Numbered from the stretch's first letter, positions 1 through 11,834 are shown. The stretch is 64,000 bases of DNA from Wyeomyia smithii (GCF_029784165.1 NC_073696.1:157269182-157333181); one strand, 5' to 3'. Notes: generated by a model not told the origin, from the sequence alone. Translations and numbers: made by a program.

Positions 1-1061
1 GTTAAAAAAGTGGTAAAGCGCATGGCCGAAATATGTTTGCCTCTTTCTGAAGCAAACATATTTTGGCCATGCCAAGTTTTGACATCTCTTTGATTACCGT
101 TGCACGTGAACAAAGAAGCAGCTTGTGACAATTTACAGGTAATTACTCCTTAATTTATCACTTTTAACGATATGAAATTATATGATCATTTCATTTTTAG
201 ATGCCTAAAATTTACAAAAATTCACAGCAGAAGGATATTCTCCTCAAACCCACTATTTTTGCTCTAAAAATACCGATGATGATCTTAAATATAATTAGTC
301 CGAACTATTTCCATACACGTCTGTAGATATAAAGGTGGGCCAAAGTAAAAATTTGGTGGACCAAAATATGTTTTTAGTACTTCGTAGAAATTTTGATATT
401 TCTAGGTTATTTTTCAATATATTGCATTGTTGAACGGTGTATATTAAAATAGACACTTAGCTTTTAACAATGGTATAATAGAGTCGGTATTTATGTTGAA
501 AAATTGTGTTTGTTTTTAATGAACTGTGCGAACACTTCCCAAAGCTGGCCAAAATACCCCCATTACCCTAGTTGGTAAATAGTACGAATGAGTTTCTATG
601 TGACAGAAACGCAAAGAGCAGAAGCTTATTGATAAAGATAAATGACAGACGAAAAATAACATAGATTAATGATGTAAAGTAAGTATTATTAAATATCCTA
701 CTTAATTTAAATGAAACACTAGCTCGAAGTACTTTGCACTGCTAGCTATGTGTGAATATAATTTGATTATTTAGTTTGATTAATAGATGTACTGGTCTTA
801 AATAATAGATGTACTGAAATTTATGCTGATAAAATATATCTACATGGTAAAGTCAAATTATTAATTTTCGTGTGAATTCAACTTTTTCGCGAATTGGCCA
901 GATTAGGAGCCCGAAGTGGCCAATTAAGAAATGCTATGGCCAAAATAAGAGCGTACAGCAGTTTCTTGGTAGGAAGATATGTAAACAAAATAACATAATT
1001 TTATAATTAAAACTTAATGTTAGAGCAAAATCATTTCAAATCGCCTGGAAATACGCGAAAA
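1..1061. other. AT-rich flank without a gene
   Basis: No credible coding frame is visible. A short motif close to GGCCAAAATA recurs on either strand near positions 60, 545, 895, 917 and 932, which suggests old repeat DNA. Nothing else could be identified. Confidence 0.6.
21..71. repeat. 51-nt hairpin
   Basis: CATGGCC at 21-27 pairs with GGCCATG at 65-71, and AATATGTTTGC at 30-40 pairs with GCAAACATATT at 52-62, leaving an 11-nt loop and a 2-nt mismatch. It may be the tip of a foldback element; no function is claimed. Confidence 0.6.
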
Positions 1062-1065
1062 TTTA

Positions 1066-1618
1066 ATCGACCATTTTTGATTTGAATGATACTTTGCACA
1101 CGTATTTGGCTTAGCAAACTAAGCATTTTTCATAGGTGGAGAGATTTTTTACACCCACGAGTTACATTCTAAAAGGGCGTATGCCTTTTGGCATAGGTTT
1201 TATTCGAAGCATTGTAGCCCAGAAACCGTTGGTTGTATATAAAAACTGTCTGAGAATGAGTTGTAGCGAATCGAAAATGCAAAAAAAGTCCAGGATGGAG
1301 AAATGAAAAATAATTTTTTATGGTAGAATAATTTTTTTATGAAAATTCTAATTCAAACATTTTTCAAAATATTTGTATTCTGATGATTTTAAAAGATGCA
1401 GAGACTCATTTTGAATCAAAAAGCTCTTGGTAGTAAACATTCTAAAGGCATTGGTTTTCGAGTTATTTCTAATTTAAACTCGAAAAATTATAATTGTTTA
1501 GGAAAATACACGTTTTTCTTAATTTGTCCATGGTTCTCCAGCAAAAACCATAGGTTCATTGGAATGCTTGATCAAAAATATACAATTCATTCTTTGACAA
1601 CAAAACGATTGGGCAAAC
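1066..1618 (+). repeat. Left inverted-repeat arm
   Basis: This arm matches the reverse complement of 2,706-3,393. Paired landmarks are the block around GGGCGTATGCC, the block around ACCGTTGGTTGTATA, and TTTGACAACAAAACGATTGG at the inner end. Small open frames here fall inside the repeat and are not genes. Confidence 0.7.
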
Positions 1619-1714
1619 GGTTCTCAAGAAAAAAGTCAAGTTCTAAGTGATATAAATATATATAAGAATCAAATATTTATTTTCGAGTTTTGTTATCTTG
1701 AGAACATATTTTTT

Positions 1715-2392
1715 TTATGACATAGATACTTTACAGAACAGCTTCGTTTGAATCTTATTTTCTGAAATCGGAACAAAAGAGTAATACTTTTGTGTGGCAG
1801 CTACTATTATACATTTTTTGAAAATATTGCGCCATTCTGTTACTCCTTGTTCATATTCTTCATATGATACCCAACTAAATGACATTTTTGATGAATTTTT
1901 ATTACTTTTCTGATTAGACCAATCATACAATTCTTTTGCGCTTGTAATGGGATGTTCATGTTCTTTAGCTAAACTTGCATTTCCTGCCATTCGTTTTAAT
2001 ATGCCACCAATTGCATCGCATGAGCCTTTAACAAGAGAAGTCGCAAAAATATGCCACTCTGCATCGACGTTATATTTTGTTTTGAACTTGCAAAGACTTG
2101 CAAAGTTTTTTTTTATCTTTATATTGTGAGGCAGACATCCATCAGACATTGATATCGCTTTTTTCAACTCTATTGTTGTTTTCAAAAAACTTATTAATTT
2201 GGCAATGAACACCTGAACCACAACAGTATCACGATGGAGTACTTCCGATATTATGATGAAGCTGATATTCTTAAGTGTTCCAGATTCTGAATAGTAAACA
2301 ACGAAAGGATGAATGGTGGCTTGACTATCATTCCAATAACTACACGAATTACAAATTGATAAAGACGTATTAAGAAGAGCTTGACTGTTCAA
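1715..2392 (-). pseudogene. Transposon-type protein remnant, uncharacterised family
   Basis: A 225-codon frame without an obvious ATG; the same frame stays open upstream to about 2,470, so this is the C-terminal part of a longer protein. Visible landmarks are a Cys-rich stretch (ICNSCSYW) near residue 15, an SDG triplet near residue 83, and the block EWHIFATSLVKGSCDAIGG near residues 111-129 followed by a KR pair. As I recall, a similar SDG plus FATS-x-KG-x-CD-x-x-GG-x-x-KR pattern occurs in uncharacterised, probably transposon-derived proteins scattered through animal genomes; I could not confirm the family. Its place between long inverted repeats supports a transposase-related origin. It is probably not functional because no start is visible and the arms are decayed. 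Confidence 0.5.
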
Positions 2393-2705
2393 TATTTTTA
2401 ATTTTGCAATAACGTTTTCGTTTAATTTGCGTAAGCTTGATAAGCACCGATGATCAGGAAAGGGTTTTCAGCATTTTGGTGTATTCCATTTTCACTTTAT
2501 TCATCTTCACAAAATGCAAACTGTTACTTACACATCTGGAGTAGTGCAATCGTATTTATATACGAAAACAGGTTGGTTGTGTACTTTACAAACAGTTATT
2601 ATTAGTAAACAAGTAGGTAGTGTTGCACGACAAACATATTTTTTATAAAACATTCGGCAAGGAGAAACGTGTAGGTAGGCTAAGGTTTAGCGCTTGAGTT
2701 ATTTA

Positions 2706-3393
2706 TCCAATCGTTTTGTTGTCAAAGAATGAACTGTATATTTTTGATCAAGCATTCCAATGAACGTATGATTTTTGCTGGAGAACCATGGACAAATTAA
2801 GAAAAACGTGTATTTTTCGAAATATTAATAATTTTTCGAGCTTAAATTTAAAATAACTCGAAAACCGATGCCTTTGAAATGTTTACTACCAAGAGCTTTT
2901 TGATTCAAAATGAGTCTTTGCATCTCTTAAAATCATCAGAATACAAATATTTTGAAAAATGTTCAAATTAGAATTTTTATAAAAAAATTGATCTTCCTTA
3001 AAATAAATTATTTTTCATTTCTCCATCCTGGACTTTTTTAAAAATGTTGCGTATTAACGTCAAGTTTCTTAAAAAAAAAATAAAGAAAATAAACTTTATT
3101 TTTTAAATTGAAATTTAATGTTTATTTTAAATTTTTTTTATCAAAAAATTTTTTTTTTGTACAGTGTATATTTTTTTTATGGTGCATTTTTAATTCCCTA
3201 CAACTCATTTTCATACAGTTTTTCTATACAACCAACGGTTCCTGGGCTACAATGCCATAAAACCTATGCCGAAAGGCATACGCCCTTTTAGAATATAACT
3301 CATGGGTGTAAAAAATCTCTCCATCTGTGAAAAATGCTCAGTTTGCTAACCCAAATACGCGTGCAAATTTTCATTCAAATCAAAAATGGTCGA
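2706..3393 (-). repeat. Right inverted-repeat arm
   Basis: Reverse-complement partner of 1,066-1,618. It is longer because an A/T-rich stretch of about 130 bp (roughly 3,050-3,190) has no counterpart in the left arm. Confidence 0.7.
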
Positions 3394-5360
3394 TATACGA
3401 CCATAGGTCATTTGGCGCGATCTTGCTCGTTAGTGAAAAATATAGACGAGTTTATCCGATTTCAACGTTGACCTGATTCAATTACATAGTTTTCGAAGGA
3501 AGAAGGCCAAACATCTCTCATCAATAACATACTATGGCCAAAACCGGTGCTTTCACCCTACTATAGATTCTTCATACCGAATTTAATGCTGACCGGTCCA
3601 GCAGTTTTAAAATCATCAAAGGTTTACTTCTTTCTTGCCTCTTCTTATCCTTGCAACGCCTCTGAGATACAGAAAGGTCTAACATGACACAGTAACATCG
3701 CAAAACGACATCTCAGACTCAAAAACATCTCGATATAAATTTGCACGGTTATCGGGAGAGAAGTTTTCACGTTTATGAACCACAAATTAACCCCCCTCCC
3801 CTTGCCTACACTTATGAGATAGAGCAAAACTAATATTTTAGCATTACTCTCCGTACTCGAAAACCCCTATGTACAAACTTTCACGGTAATCGGTCAAGTA
3901 ATTTTTGAGTCTATAAGAAACAGACAGACAGACAGACAGATAGATGGACAGACAGACATTCGCATTTATAGATATAGATAGATAACTTTTGTTCTTTAAT
4001 TTATGTAATATATCATGATATCCTTATAGTTTATAAAAGCCTAAATAATGTTTTTATTTTATTTTTTTCAATTATATTGTGGTTGGAAAGATTAAATATT
4101 AAGTGGTTGTTTGAAAAACCAAACGTCAAAAGCAAGCAAGACAGAAATCGAATAATGACAAACCACGACAGTCGAAAGTTTTGGGAATTTCCTAGAACGC
4201 CTACAAGCTCATACCAACATGATATTAACTGTAATCAATTTTGAACATCACTAGAACTTAGTATGGCCTGTTGAAAATTGGCGTTTTCCTCAAGTGCCTT
4301 TGTGTAAAACTTATATTAAAAATCTTCAAACACTCGTTACTCGCTTAATCTGTTCAGCAGTTAAAACGAAAAAGTTTCCAATTCATTCGATCAAGGCTAA
4401 GTTCCGTGAAGCTCTAATAATCAGGAGATCATCCATTTCAAAAATCATGACTCCTCGTTAACCACGTGAGAGTAAAAAAAATGGCAAATTCTATTAATTA
4501 TTGACATGGTGTTTATTCTAAAAAGAAACATGTTTGGCAAATTTACAACGATTTTTGTAAGTATTCGTTTCTACAAAGTGCTCTGATTAAAATGCACTCT
4601 ATAAAATTTTCAATGAGTGAATATTTATTTATCGCAGCTAAGTACAGGTCAGACTCGATTATCCGGAATTTTATTTATTGGAGTTCGTTTTTAATTTTTA
4701 TTTTGAAATCTTACCTTTACCACACCTTCTGGAATATTTGTTACCATTTATGCCACTTCTGGCATGTTTGGGACATGTTCGAATTAAGTGAAAATATCAA
4801 TGTTCAATTTTTTTTTGCTTCTCAAGATTTTACCCCTTTCGCCTCAGAAATAATTTCTGGTTACGCCACTGCATCATACAAGTGAAATAAAAATAAGATA
4901 ATATGTATTTTATGTTCGTTATCCGCAAATTCGTATATTTTTTCTGTGATTTGAATATCCGGAATGAATTTTTTTAGACATTCCGTTCCCACTTCGCACA
5001 TATTGCACAATTGAGTGCGTTTTTTCTTGACTCGATAAACAAGCCTTAAAAAAATAGCTAACTAAATTTGCCGAACATTCAAATTATTATTGTGGTTTGA
5101 ATTTTGGTTTTTTCAATCTTTTCGCCCCCACATTTGATGCCCTCCAATGATTAACGAGCAGGCGACCGCCTGCTTCGCCTTCGCCTTAATCCGCCCCTGG
5201 TTACATTGTTTGTCTCTATATAATATCTTCCATTGATAAACTATTAACGGATTGGTTTTTAATACAGACATAGTAACCCTGCAAAATATTACCAATAATA
5301 ATAATAAATACTACAAGGTATATAGCCCTAGGGGTGGTGATATGGTGACGTAGGACTTAT
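3394..5360. other. Intergenic, no gene; one LINE-like tail
   Basis: Apart from the GACA-rich tail at about 3,870-3,975, I see only AT-rich unique-looking sequence with short chance frames and no recognisable product. Confidence 0.5.
3870..3975 (+). repeat. 3' tail of a LINE or SINE-like repeat, (GACA)n
   Basis: A sentence-like block (tttcacggtaatcggtcaag) is followed by repeated CAGA/GACA units and a GATA-rich end. The same arrangement, a cggttcggtagttttcgagc block followed by (CAGA)n, occurs at 38,640-38,735. Such tails are common on decayed insect retroposon copies; the exact family is not known to me. Confidence 0.45.
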
Positions 5361-5745
5361 ATATCGTCGGTTTCATGCAACACTGGCACAACTTAAAATT
5401 TTGCATTTTTGAGTTTTTGATGGCAAACGATGCCAAATATTGTTAAGGTTCATCCCACGAAACCCCGTTTCAAAATTCCCAAAAATATCAGAATTATAAA
5501 GAAGTGCCTTTGCTGCACAAATCGAAATTTTTCTATAAAGTTAGTGAAAATGAGGTTTTAATTTCTACAACCTGCTATTATTATGTGCATAATAGACCTA
5601 AAAGTGTAAGATAAGGATTGAAAATCTTAAACTTTAAAGTTTTCTTGGAAATTGAAAAATAATTTTTCGACGTTGATTTTCAAACGCGTTTTTCTCGAAA
5701 CTATGAGTTTTGAGTTGTGCCAGTGTTGCACGAAACTGACGGTAT
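5361..5745. mobile_element. MITE-like element with ~34-bp inverted termini
   Basis: The left end (5,361-5,394) and the reverse complement of the right end (about 5,712-5,745) agree at roughly 29 of 34 positions and share TGCAACACTGGCACAACT. The 385-bp body has no coding frame. A clear target duplication cannot be assigned because the flanks are TA-rich. Confidence 0.6.
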
Positions 5746-6175
5746 AATACATGCTGCGATAAACTGTTCATGGGCAACACTACCGTTTATATTTGAAGGT
5801 CGTTATTATAAAAATGATTATTGAGAAATGCATGAAAATTTCACACTAGTAGTAGTTGGGAAAATTCTCATAACTCTTATCTTCAAGCATGTATAGTTCT
5901 GAAAAGAACTAATTCCATAATCTTCAGCTAAAAATGCGTGCTACAGAACGTTGATGATCGCACCACCGGTAGCATTGAATATTTTGCTTGACCTCACAAA
6001 ATAAGTTTACTGTTCCTCGTGGGTGTCACCCCCTAGAGCGGACCGCCCCCCACCACGCTACGCCAGTGACCTTCGATACTACTGAGTGATTTTCATAAGC
6101 ACCAAAATAAAGTTTTTGCTTCCCCGATGCGAAAATCACTCTGGTTCTTAGATTAATTAATTTACTTTAATGATT
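5746..6175. other. Intergenic, no gene
   Basis: No coding frame, RNA or repeat was recognised in this stretch, which ends where similarity to the BEL LTR begins. Confidence 0.5.
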
Positions 6176-6536
6176 ACTACTATTACTTATCGATTTCATC
6201 TCAATAAAAAATTAGTTCCAATTGGTCGGCGTGCGACCAGACCGAACCAAGCGCCAAAAACATTATTTCGAGTAATCGGCGATCAAAGTTTACTCACCCC
6301 GTATGCTTCCTGCAAGCTGCTGCAGAGAAATTTTGTTGTAATACCATTATAAACTGTTCAAATGATTTCGTTTTTTCATGAAAGATAGATTATCAATTTT
6401 AACATTTACTAGTGTTAAATACTTAATTTTCAAAAAAATGGCGCTTGGTTCGGTCTGGTCGCACGCCGACCAATTATACTATCGAATAGCAAGGCACGCG
6501 TTTCTCTACACTTCTCTCTTAAGGTTAGCTTTCGGG
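6176..6536 (+). repeat. BEL 5' LTR, truncated, interrupted by a MITE
   Basis: Sequence from ACTACTATTACTTATCG to TTAGCTTTCGGG matches the 3' LTR at 11,726-11,834 once the 248-bp MITE is removed. The first ~59 bp present in the 3' LTR (starting TGTGGGAG) are missing here. AATAAA lies just after the shared start. Confidence 0.8.
6224..6471. mobile_element. 248-bp MITE in the BEL LTR, AATT target duplication
   Basis: Perfect 33-bp terminal inverted repeats occupy 6,224-6,256 and 6,439-6,471, beginning GGTCGGCGTGCGACCAGACC. They are flanked by AATT at 6,220-6,223 and 6,472-6,475. The 3' LTR provides the empty site, with a single AATT at the same place. There is no coding capacity. Perfect TIRs suggest a fairly recent insertion. 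A 4-bp duplication does not by itself fix the superfamily. Confidence 0.9.
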
Positions 6537-6573
6537 TTTCAAGTTTTCGTCTACCCACCATGAGGCACCCGCT

Positions 6574-7525
6574 ATGCAAAATGGCAGCGATGCTATCAGG
6601 CAACTAGCAGAGCAGCAAGCGCTATTCTTTCGCAATTTCTCCGCCAGTTTCACAATGACACCTCCAGCGATGGCCACTTATCAAAGTGTTACAAACTTTT
6701 CAGATGTCAAGCTTCCGAGGATGAACATTCCCACATTCAGTGGTGATATTCTAAGCTGGCCGTCATATTTCGATTTATTTGATAGCGCCGTTAATAAAAA
6801 CCCAAACTTTCAGGACAGTCAAAAATTATACTTCTTGAAAACTAATCTGGCTGGCAAAGCTGGTTCCTTAATTTCTCATCTAGAGGATGCCAATTATGCT
6901 CCCGCGCTCGCCAAACTACAGCAAAGGTACAATAGACCGCTTGAAATAGCAACGCAACACATCCATCCAACACATTTTTAGCTCAACCATCGCTGACGTC
7001 ATCATCCTCCTCTGGATTGCGCGCACTGCATGATGTATCTGACGAAGTAGTTCGCGCACTAAAGGCGATGCATCGTGAAGAGCGGGACATATGGTTGCTG
7101 TACATCCTCGTCGAGAAGCTCGATCACCACACGAAACAGTTATGGTGCCAAAAAGGGCCGATTTGTCGGAAAACGAAATAACATCCCGTCGGGATGCGGT
7201 ATATTTTTCCAAATCTGTATCATATTTCCAGTTCGCTTATATTTCGTTCTTCCTCTACTCACATACTGTCTGCTTAATGAACGCTTGAACGGTTCCTGAA
7301 ATTTATCGATGCGCAAAGTTATGCATTGAAATATTCCCAGCCAATTCGTGACAAATCTGTGCCTGCTTTCACAAAGGCTCCTTCTAGGTTGCAATATAAA
7401 GGGGCATCACTATATGTTTCGAGTAATGAAGGCTCATCTCAAACACTGTGTGGTTATTGCTTCAAAATGACACATCAGCTTTACCAGTGTGGTAAATTTA
7501 TCAATGCCAGTCCAACTGAGCACTA
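6574..7525 (+). pseudogene. BEL/Pao gag, broken
   Basis: The first 135 codons (6,574-6,981) resemble Pao-type gag of the DUF1759 kind: a stretch reading PRMNIPTFSGDILSWPSYFD, then DSQKLYFLKTNLAGKAGSLI, typical of the capsid-like region. After 6,981 the frame is lost and a SINE fragment is present at about 7,183-7,290. Gag-like sequence resumes at 7,326 and contains the first half of a zinc knuckle (CGYCFKMTHQLYQC, C-x2-C-x4-H-x4-C), after which a frameshift leads into the pol frame. Start codon: ATG at 6,574 is chosen because it opens the conserved frame; an ATG at 6,560 is in another frame. The product would assemble the virus-like particle in a live element; here it is dead. Confidence 0.75.
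7183..7290 (-). mobile_element. SINE fragment inside BEL gag
   Basis: The reverse complement matches the body of the tRNA-related SINE at about 60,630-60,725: both contain GCGAACTGGAAATATGATAC and TCATTAAGCAGACAGTATGTG. The fragment stops at the CCCGACGGGA motif, so the tRNA-like head is missing. Confidence 0.6.
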
Positions 7526-9828
7526 AACAAAAGCTCTGCCAAAACTGTATGAAGCAGCACTTTAGAGAGAATTGTAGCTCTAGCAACTGTAGAAAAAGCC
7601 ACAGATTTCACGACACACATCTGCACAATTCCCTGTCAGCGTATGTGCCCAACAGAGAGGTGTCTGCAACAATCGATTCCTCGGATTCGTCTGCCGTTTC
7701 TCAAGCATTGATTACACCTGCAAGCTTAGCAGCAGACGTTGCGGACACGAATGTTCTTCTTCTGACAGCTACTATCAATGTGTGCGATAAATATGGAAGA
7801 CCCCACACTTGTCGCGCTGTTCTCGATTGTGCTTCGCACACTAGTTATATAACAAGGGAATTGTGTGAGAAATTAGACCTGCCCACAGCAAAGGTTGATT
7901 TTGAGTTTGGCGGCATTTCTGGGCTCGCCGGTCATTCTAACTTAGGTGCGCAGGTCAGCTTTAGTTCTCGTTGTACAGGGTACCGCAATATCGTTCCATG
8001 TGTGGTTTTAGACCGTCTTACGTCCGAGCTTCCACTGAGACCAGTTGACATCACCACTTGGCCAATACCAGAATCTATTAAGCTTGCAGATCCACAATTT
8101 CACCATCCTGGAAAAATTAGCATTCTGCTGGGAAATAAATTGTATTTCAGTTTGATCGAGCCTGGCACCATTAAGCTTAGTGCCAACGACAGTCTTCCAG
8201 TTCTGCAAAATACTAAACTCGCTTGGGTGGTATCTGGCGGTTACAAGGAAGCCGAGTCGTCGCTCAATCCTTCGGTATCACCGTGCCTTTTAATTGCCAC
8301 CAATGACGTATTGTCTCAACAAATTTCTCGATTTTGGGAGCTTGAGGAATATATCAACCCCAAACCACATATGAGTGATCAGGCACTGTTGTGCGAGGAT
8401 CATTTTTTGAAATACACAACTCGTGACAGCCTTGGACGGTTCATCGTTCGCCTACCGTTTCTGAAAAATCCTGCCACCTTGGGCAACTCGCGAGAAATTG
8501 CAATTAGACGGCTTCTGCATCTCGAACGAAAGCTAGATAAAAATATACCACTAAAACAGCAGTATCATGAATTTATGCGGGAATACATTCAGTTGGGACA
8601 CATGTCGGTAGCTACAAATGCATCCTCTAAGCTAGAAATTTTTCTTCCTCATCACTGCGTCGGAAAGAAAGCCAGCACGACTACCAAATGCAGAGTGGTC
8701 TTCGATGCGTCTGCAAAAACCTCCAGTGGCGAGTCTCTCAACGACGTTCTCATGGCTGGACCAGTGCTTCAGGATTCCCTAATCGACATTCTTTTACGGT
8801 TTCGATTCCCCACGGTGGTACTTACAGCATATATAGAAAAAATGTACCGTATGGTGCAGTTACATGAGGATGATCAAGACATTCAGAGAATTTTATGGCG
8901 ATGGTCAAAAGAAGAGCCAATAAGTGAATACCGACTCAACACAGTAACCTACGGAACAAAGAGTGCCTCATACTTAGCCACCAAATGTGTACAACAACTA
9001 CTCGAATCGCACCGTGTAAAATATCCGCAGACTGTAGAAAAGGCAGTCAGGGGAATATATGTCGACGACGTTATTACCGGAGCAGATACTCTCGATGAAG
9101 CTATTATTCTGCGTTCACAACTGTCTTCACTTTTTGGCAGTGGAGGCTTTCACTTAAGAAAATGGGCTTCAAACTGTGCATCTGCCCTCACAGGTGTGCC
9201 GAAAGCAGATATCGAATTGAAGGTGCCAATCGAGCTCGACGGATCCGACACAATTAAAACCCTTGGAATGCACTGGCAGCCGTGCAGCGATGAGCTCCGT
9301 TTTAGCTATCACCCAATACAGATCCTTCAGCCCACGAAACGTTCAATACTGTCGCAAATTGCAAGTCTCTTCGACCCACTAGGACTTCTGACACCGATTA
9401 TCATGAAGGCGAAGTTTATTATGCAGCGACTATGGGAACTGAAGGTGGCCTGGGATACCTCTCCACCCAGTGAGCTGGTAAATGCCTGGTATGATTTGCT
9501 CCAAAGTCTGTCGTCCATTAATACATTTCAGATTCCTCGGAGAGTGGTTGACACTCGGAGTACATCTCATCTGGTTCTGTACGGCTACAGTGACGGTTCC
9601 GAACGAGCTATGGGAGCTTGTGTTTATGTTCGAACGATTAACGGATTTGATACTATCGCCTCGCATCTGCTCTGCGTCAAGTCAAAGTTGGCTTCAATAG
9701 GAAACAAGAGAACAATACTTCCTCGGCTAGAGCTAGTAGCCATGCGTATTCTAGCTCGTTTAATAAAAAATGTAACAGCAGCCGTCGATCAACCATACGT
9801 GCTTGGACTGACTCTCAAGTTGCATTAG
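7489..9828 (+). pseudogene. BEL/Pao pol: protease, RT, start of RNase H
   Basis: A 779-codon frame. Residues ~15-45 hold the end of the gag zinc-knuckle region (CQNCMKQHFRENC). The aspartic protease follows at about 105-120 (VLDCASHTSYIT); the usual D-S-G core reads D-C-A. RT spans about 330-650: KCRVVFDASAKT, then the motif A block reads TAYIEKMYRMVQ where the family has Asp before IEKM, so the first catalytic Asp is Tyr (codon at 8,830). The YVDD box is intact (GIYVDDVITG). RNase H begins with GYSDGSERAMGACVYV and is lost by a frameshift at about 9,810. The shifted frame continues at 9,829. The RT substitution alone would inactivate the enzyme. Confidence 0.9.
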
Positions 9829-10718
9829 CTTGGATCAATGGAGGCGCATCGCGTTGGAAAACCTTCGTTGCCAATCGCGTGGCGGAAATAGTTACCCATC
9901 TTCCAGCAATAAATTGGGGTCATATAGACACGCACCTGAATCCTGCTAACTTAATTTCACGCGGTGTAGTGCCAGAGAAACTGAAAGATTGTTCTCTATG
10001 GTGGAATGGTCCGACATGGAACGAACGCTTGGGACACCAGAAATACAATAATCTTGTGCTTAACAACACTGAAAGGCAACAGGTTAATAGAGAACAAAGG
10101 AATTTGGCAGTGTCACGCGTCGCTGTCTATGAAAACACATTTCTGGACAACATGATGCACAGATATTATCCAAACCTACAAAAACTTCTTCGTATCACTG
10201 CTCGCATTCTTCGTTTTCGTTCTGTAGAAACAATGGAGTCAACCATCCTTTCACAAAGGGAAATTGATCGAGCTCTGATTAGTTATATGAAACACATTCA
10301 GCAACAATTCTACTTCGAAGAATTCAATGCTTTACAGCAACAAAGGAATTTAAGTCGAAATAGCTCCTTGCGCCAACTCAGACCATTTTTGGACGAACTC
10401 ATCAGGGTGGGCGGAAGGATCCAACAAGCTAATCTGTGCTATGATTCGAAACATCAAATTGTATTGCCATCCAATTGTATTCTTACTGCTCTTGTTCTGC
10501 AACAGTATCATACTGTGCATAATCACTGCGGACCACAAACGTTACTGGCAGTCTCGCGCAGAAGATACTGGATCACACATGGAACAAGTGCAGCGCGCAA
10601 GGTCTACAGACAATGCATAACTTGCTCTCGAGTTAAACCTCCACAAGCTTATCAACTAATGGGTCAGCTCCCAGCCGATCGTGTCATACCACACCCCCTT
10701 CTTGATTACTGGTGTTGA
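9829..10718 (+). pseudogene. BEL/Pao pol: RNase H end and integrase zinc domain
   Basis: The frame picks up the RNase H sequence just after the frameshift (TDSQVALAW lies across the break) and runs to HPLLDYWC. It includes ANLISRGV, typical of the end of BEL RNase H, and an integrase HHCC domain near the end (HTVHNHCG, later CITCSRVK). Another frameshift ends it about 20 bp before the catalytic core. The inverted copy at 18,863-19,702 has the same two breaks. Confidence 0.85.
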
Positions 10719-11658
10719 TTATGCGGGTCCAATAAGCGTTGTGGGCCACAGAGTACGCGGAGCAGTAGCGAGTAAAGGATCGCACTTTTCATTTGTTTTT
10801 CCACGAAGGCCGTGCATTTGGAAGCTGTTTCCAGCCTAAGTACAGACGCATTTCTAGCTGCATTTACTCGATTCACCTGCCGTTACGGCTTACCTGTAAA
10901 AATGGTTTCTGATAATGCAACCAACTTTCGCTCGGCATCAAAATACTTTCGTGATGTTCATAGGCACATCAATTCCGCTGAGCATAATCATCAAGTGAGT
11001 GACTTTCTGGCGAATAAGGGAGTTGAATGGCACTATATACCAGCTCGTTTACCACATCACGGTGGGCTTTGGGAATCGGCAATTAAGTCCGCGAAACAGC
11101 TGCTGGAAAAGACTGCAGGTAACCAAATTTGCACCAATGAGGAATTGTCAACCTTTCTTGCTCAAGTAGCGGCTACAATGAACTCGCGTCCGATAACCCC
11201 AATTTCCAATGACGTACATGATCCGCAAGCTCTAACCTGCTCATTTTTTGATCGGACGACACCTCACAACAATTCCAGAGCTCAATTTGTTAGAACGTCC
11301 GATCAACTCGTTGTCCAGATGCAACTATATTCAGCGTTTATCACAGGAATTTTGATCAAGATGGCAATCACAATACGTGCGGTCTCTTCAGCTTCTGACA
11401 AGGTGGCAACAATCCGGTCGAAATATACCTGTAGAAGCGTTCATCTTGCTTATAGGCCGCATCATAGAGGCATTCCCGGGACCCGACGGACAAACTAGGA
11501 TGGTATCGGTGAAAACCGCAACAGGCGTCGTTCGGCGTGATGTAAGAAAACTTCGGATTCTACCTTTGGACCATGACGAGTACGTTCCAGGAAGACTAGG
11601 AGAGGAAATTCCCCAGCGGAATTTGGTGAGCGGCTTATGTCGGCGCGATACATCTTAG
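10719..11658 (+). pseudogene. BEL/Pao integrase core and C-terminus, broken
   Basis: Coding similarity begins with DYAGP (first catalytic Asp) at about 10,720, is thrown out of frame by a 4-bp deletion near 10,780 compared with the inverted copy, and resumes at 10,812. SDNATNF carries the second Asp and GGLWESAIK the Glu, with the family's NSRPITPIS downstream. A 33-bp in-frame segment present in the inverted copy is missing near 11,447. The end overlaps another frame (11,377-11,658) with RDVRKLRILPL, the normal BEL integrase tail. The stop lies directly before the 3' LTR. Confidence 0.85.
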
Positions 11659-11666
11659 CGGCCCAT

Positions 11667-11834
11667 TGTGGGAGAAAAGGCCTTTTGCCGATAGCATGCC
11701 AAGATTTTTATATATTCCCAACACCACTACTATTACTTATCGATTTCATCTCAATAAAAAATTAGTTCCAATTATACTATCGAATAGCAAGGCACGCGTT
11801 TTTTTACACTCCTCTCTTAAGGTTAGCTTTCGGG
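11667..11834 (+). repeat. BEL 3' LTR
   Basis: It starts TGTGGGAGAAAAGGCC directly after the integrase tail and ends near TTAGCTTTCGGG. It matches the 5' LTR remnant from 11,726 on and is repeated inverted at 17,710-17,877. The outer end is set by loss of similarity and may be a few bases off. Confidence 0.75.

Larger units (their letters stand above)
1062..3393. mobile_element. DNA element with long terminal inverted repeats (decayed)
   Basis: About 0.55-0.7 kb at each side are inverted copies of each other, ending outward in a sequence close to TCGACCATTTTTGATTTGAA. Between them lies a minus-strand reading frame that looks like a transposon protein. The arms differ by many substitutions and by an AT-rich insertion near 3,050-3,190, so the copy is old. 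The left end is preceded by TTAA, but the right end is not followed by TTAA, so the target duplication is unresolved. Confidence 0.6.
6176..11834 (+). mobile_element. BEL/Pao LTR retrotransposon, inactive
   Basis: The order is 5' LTR remnant, Pao-type gag, protease, reverse transcriptase, RNase H, integrase with the BEL-type C-terminus, and 3' LTR. The coding region is broken by frameshifts near 7,500, 9,830, 10,715 and 10,780 and by a SINE fragment in gag. The 5' LTR is truncated at its outer end compared with the 3' LTR and carries a MITE. The part downstream of 8,953 is duplicated in inverted orientation at 17,710-20,628. Confidence 0.9.

Noticed and set aside
1396..1650. 84-codon plus-strand frame
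   Set aside because: Inside the inverted-repeat arm; the partner arm does not keep the frame.
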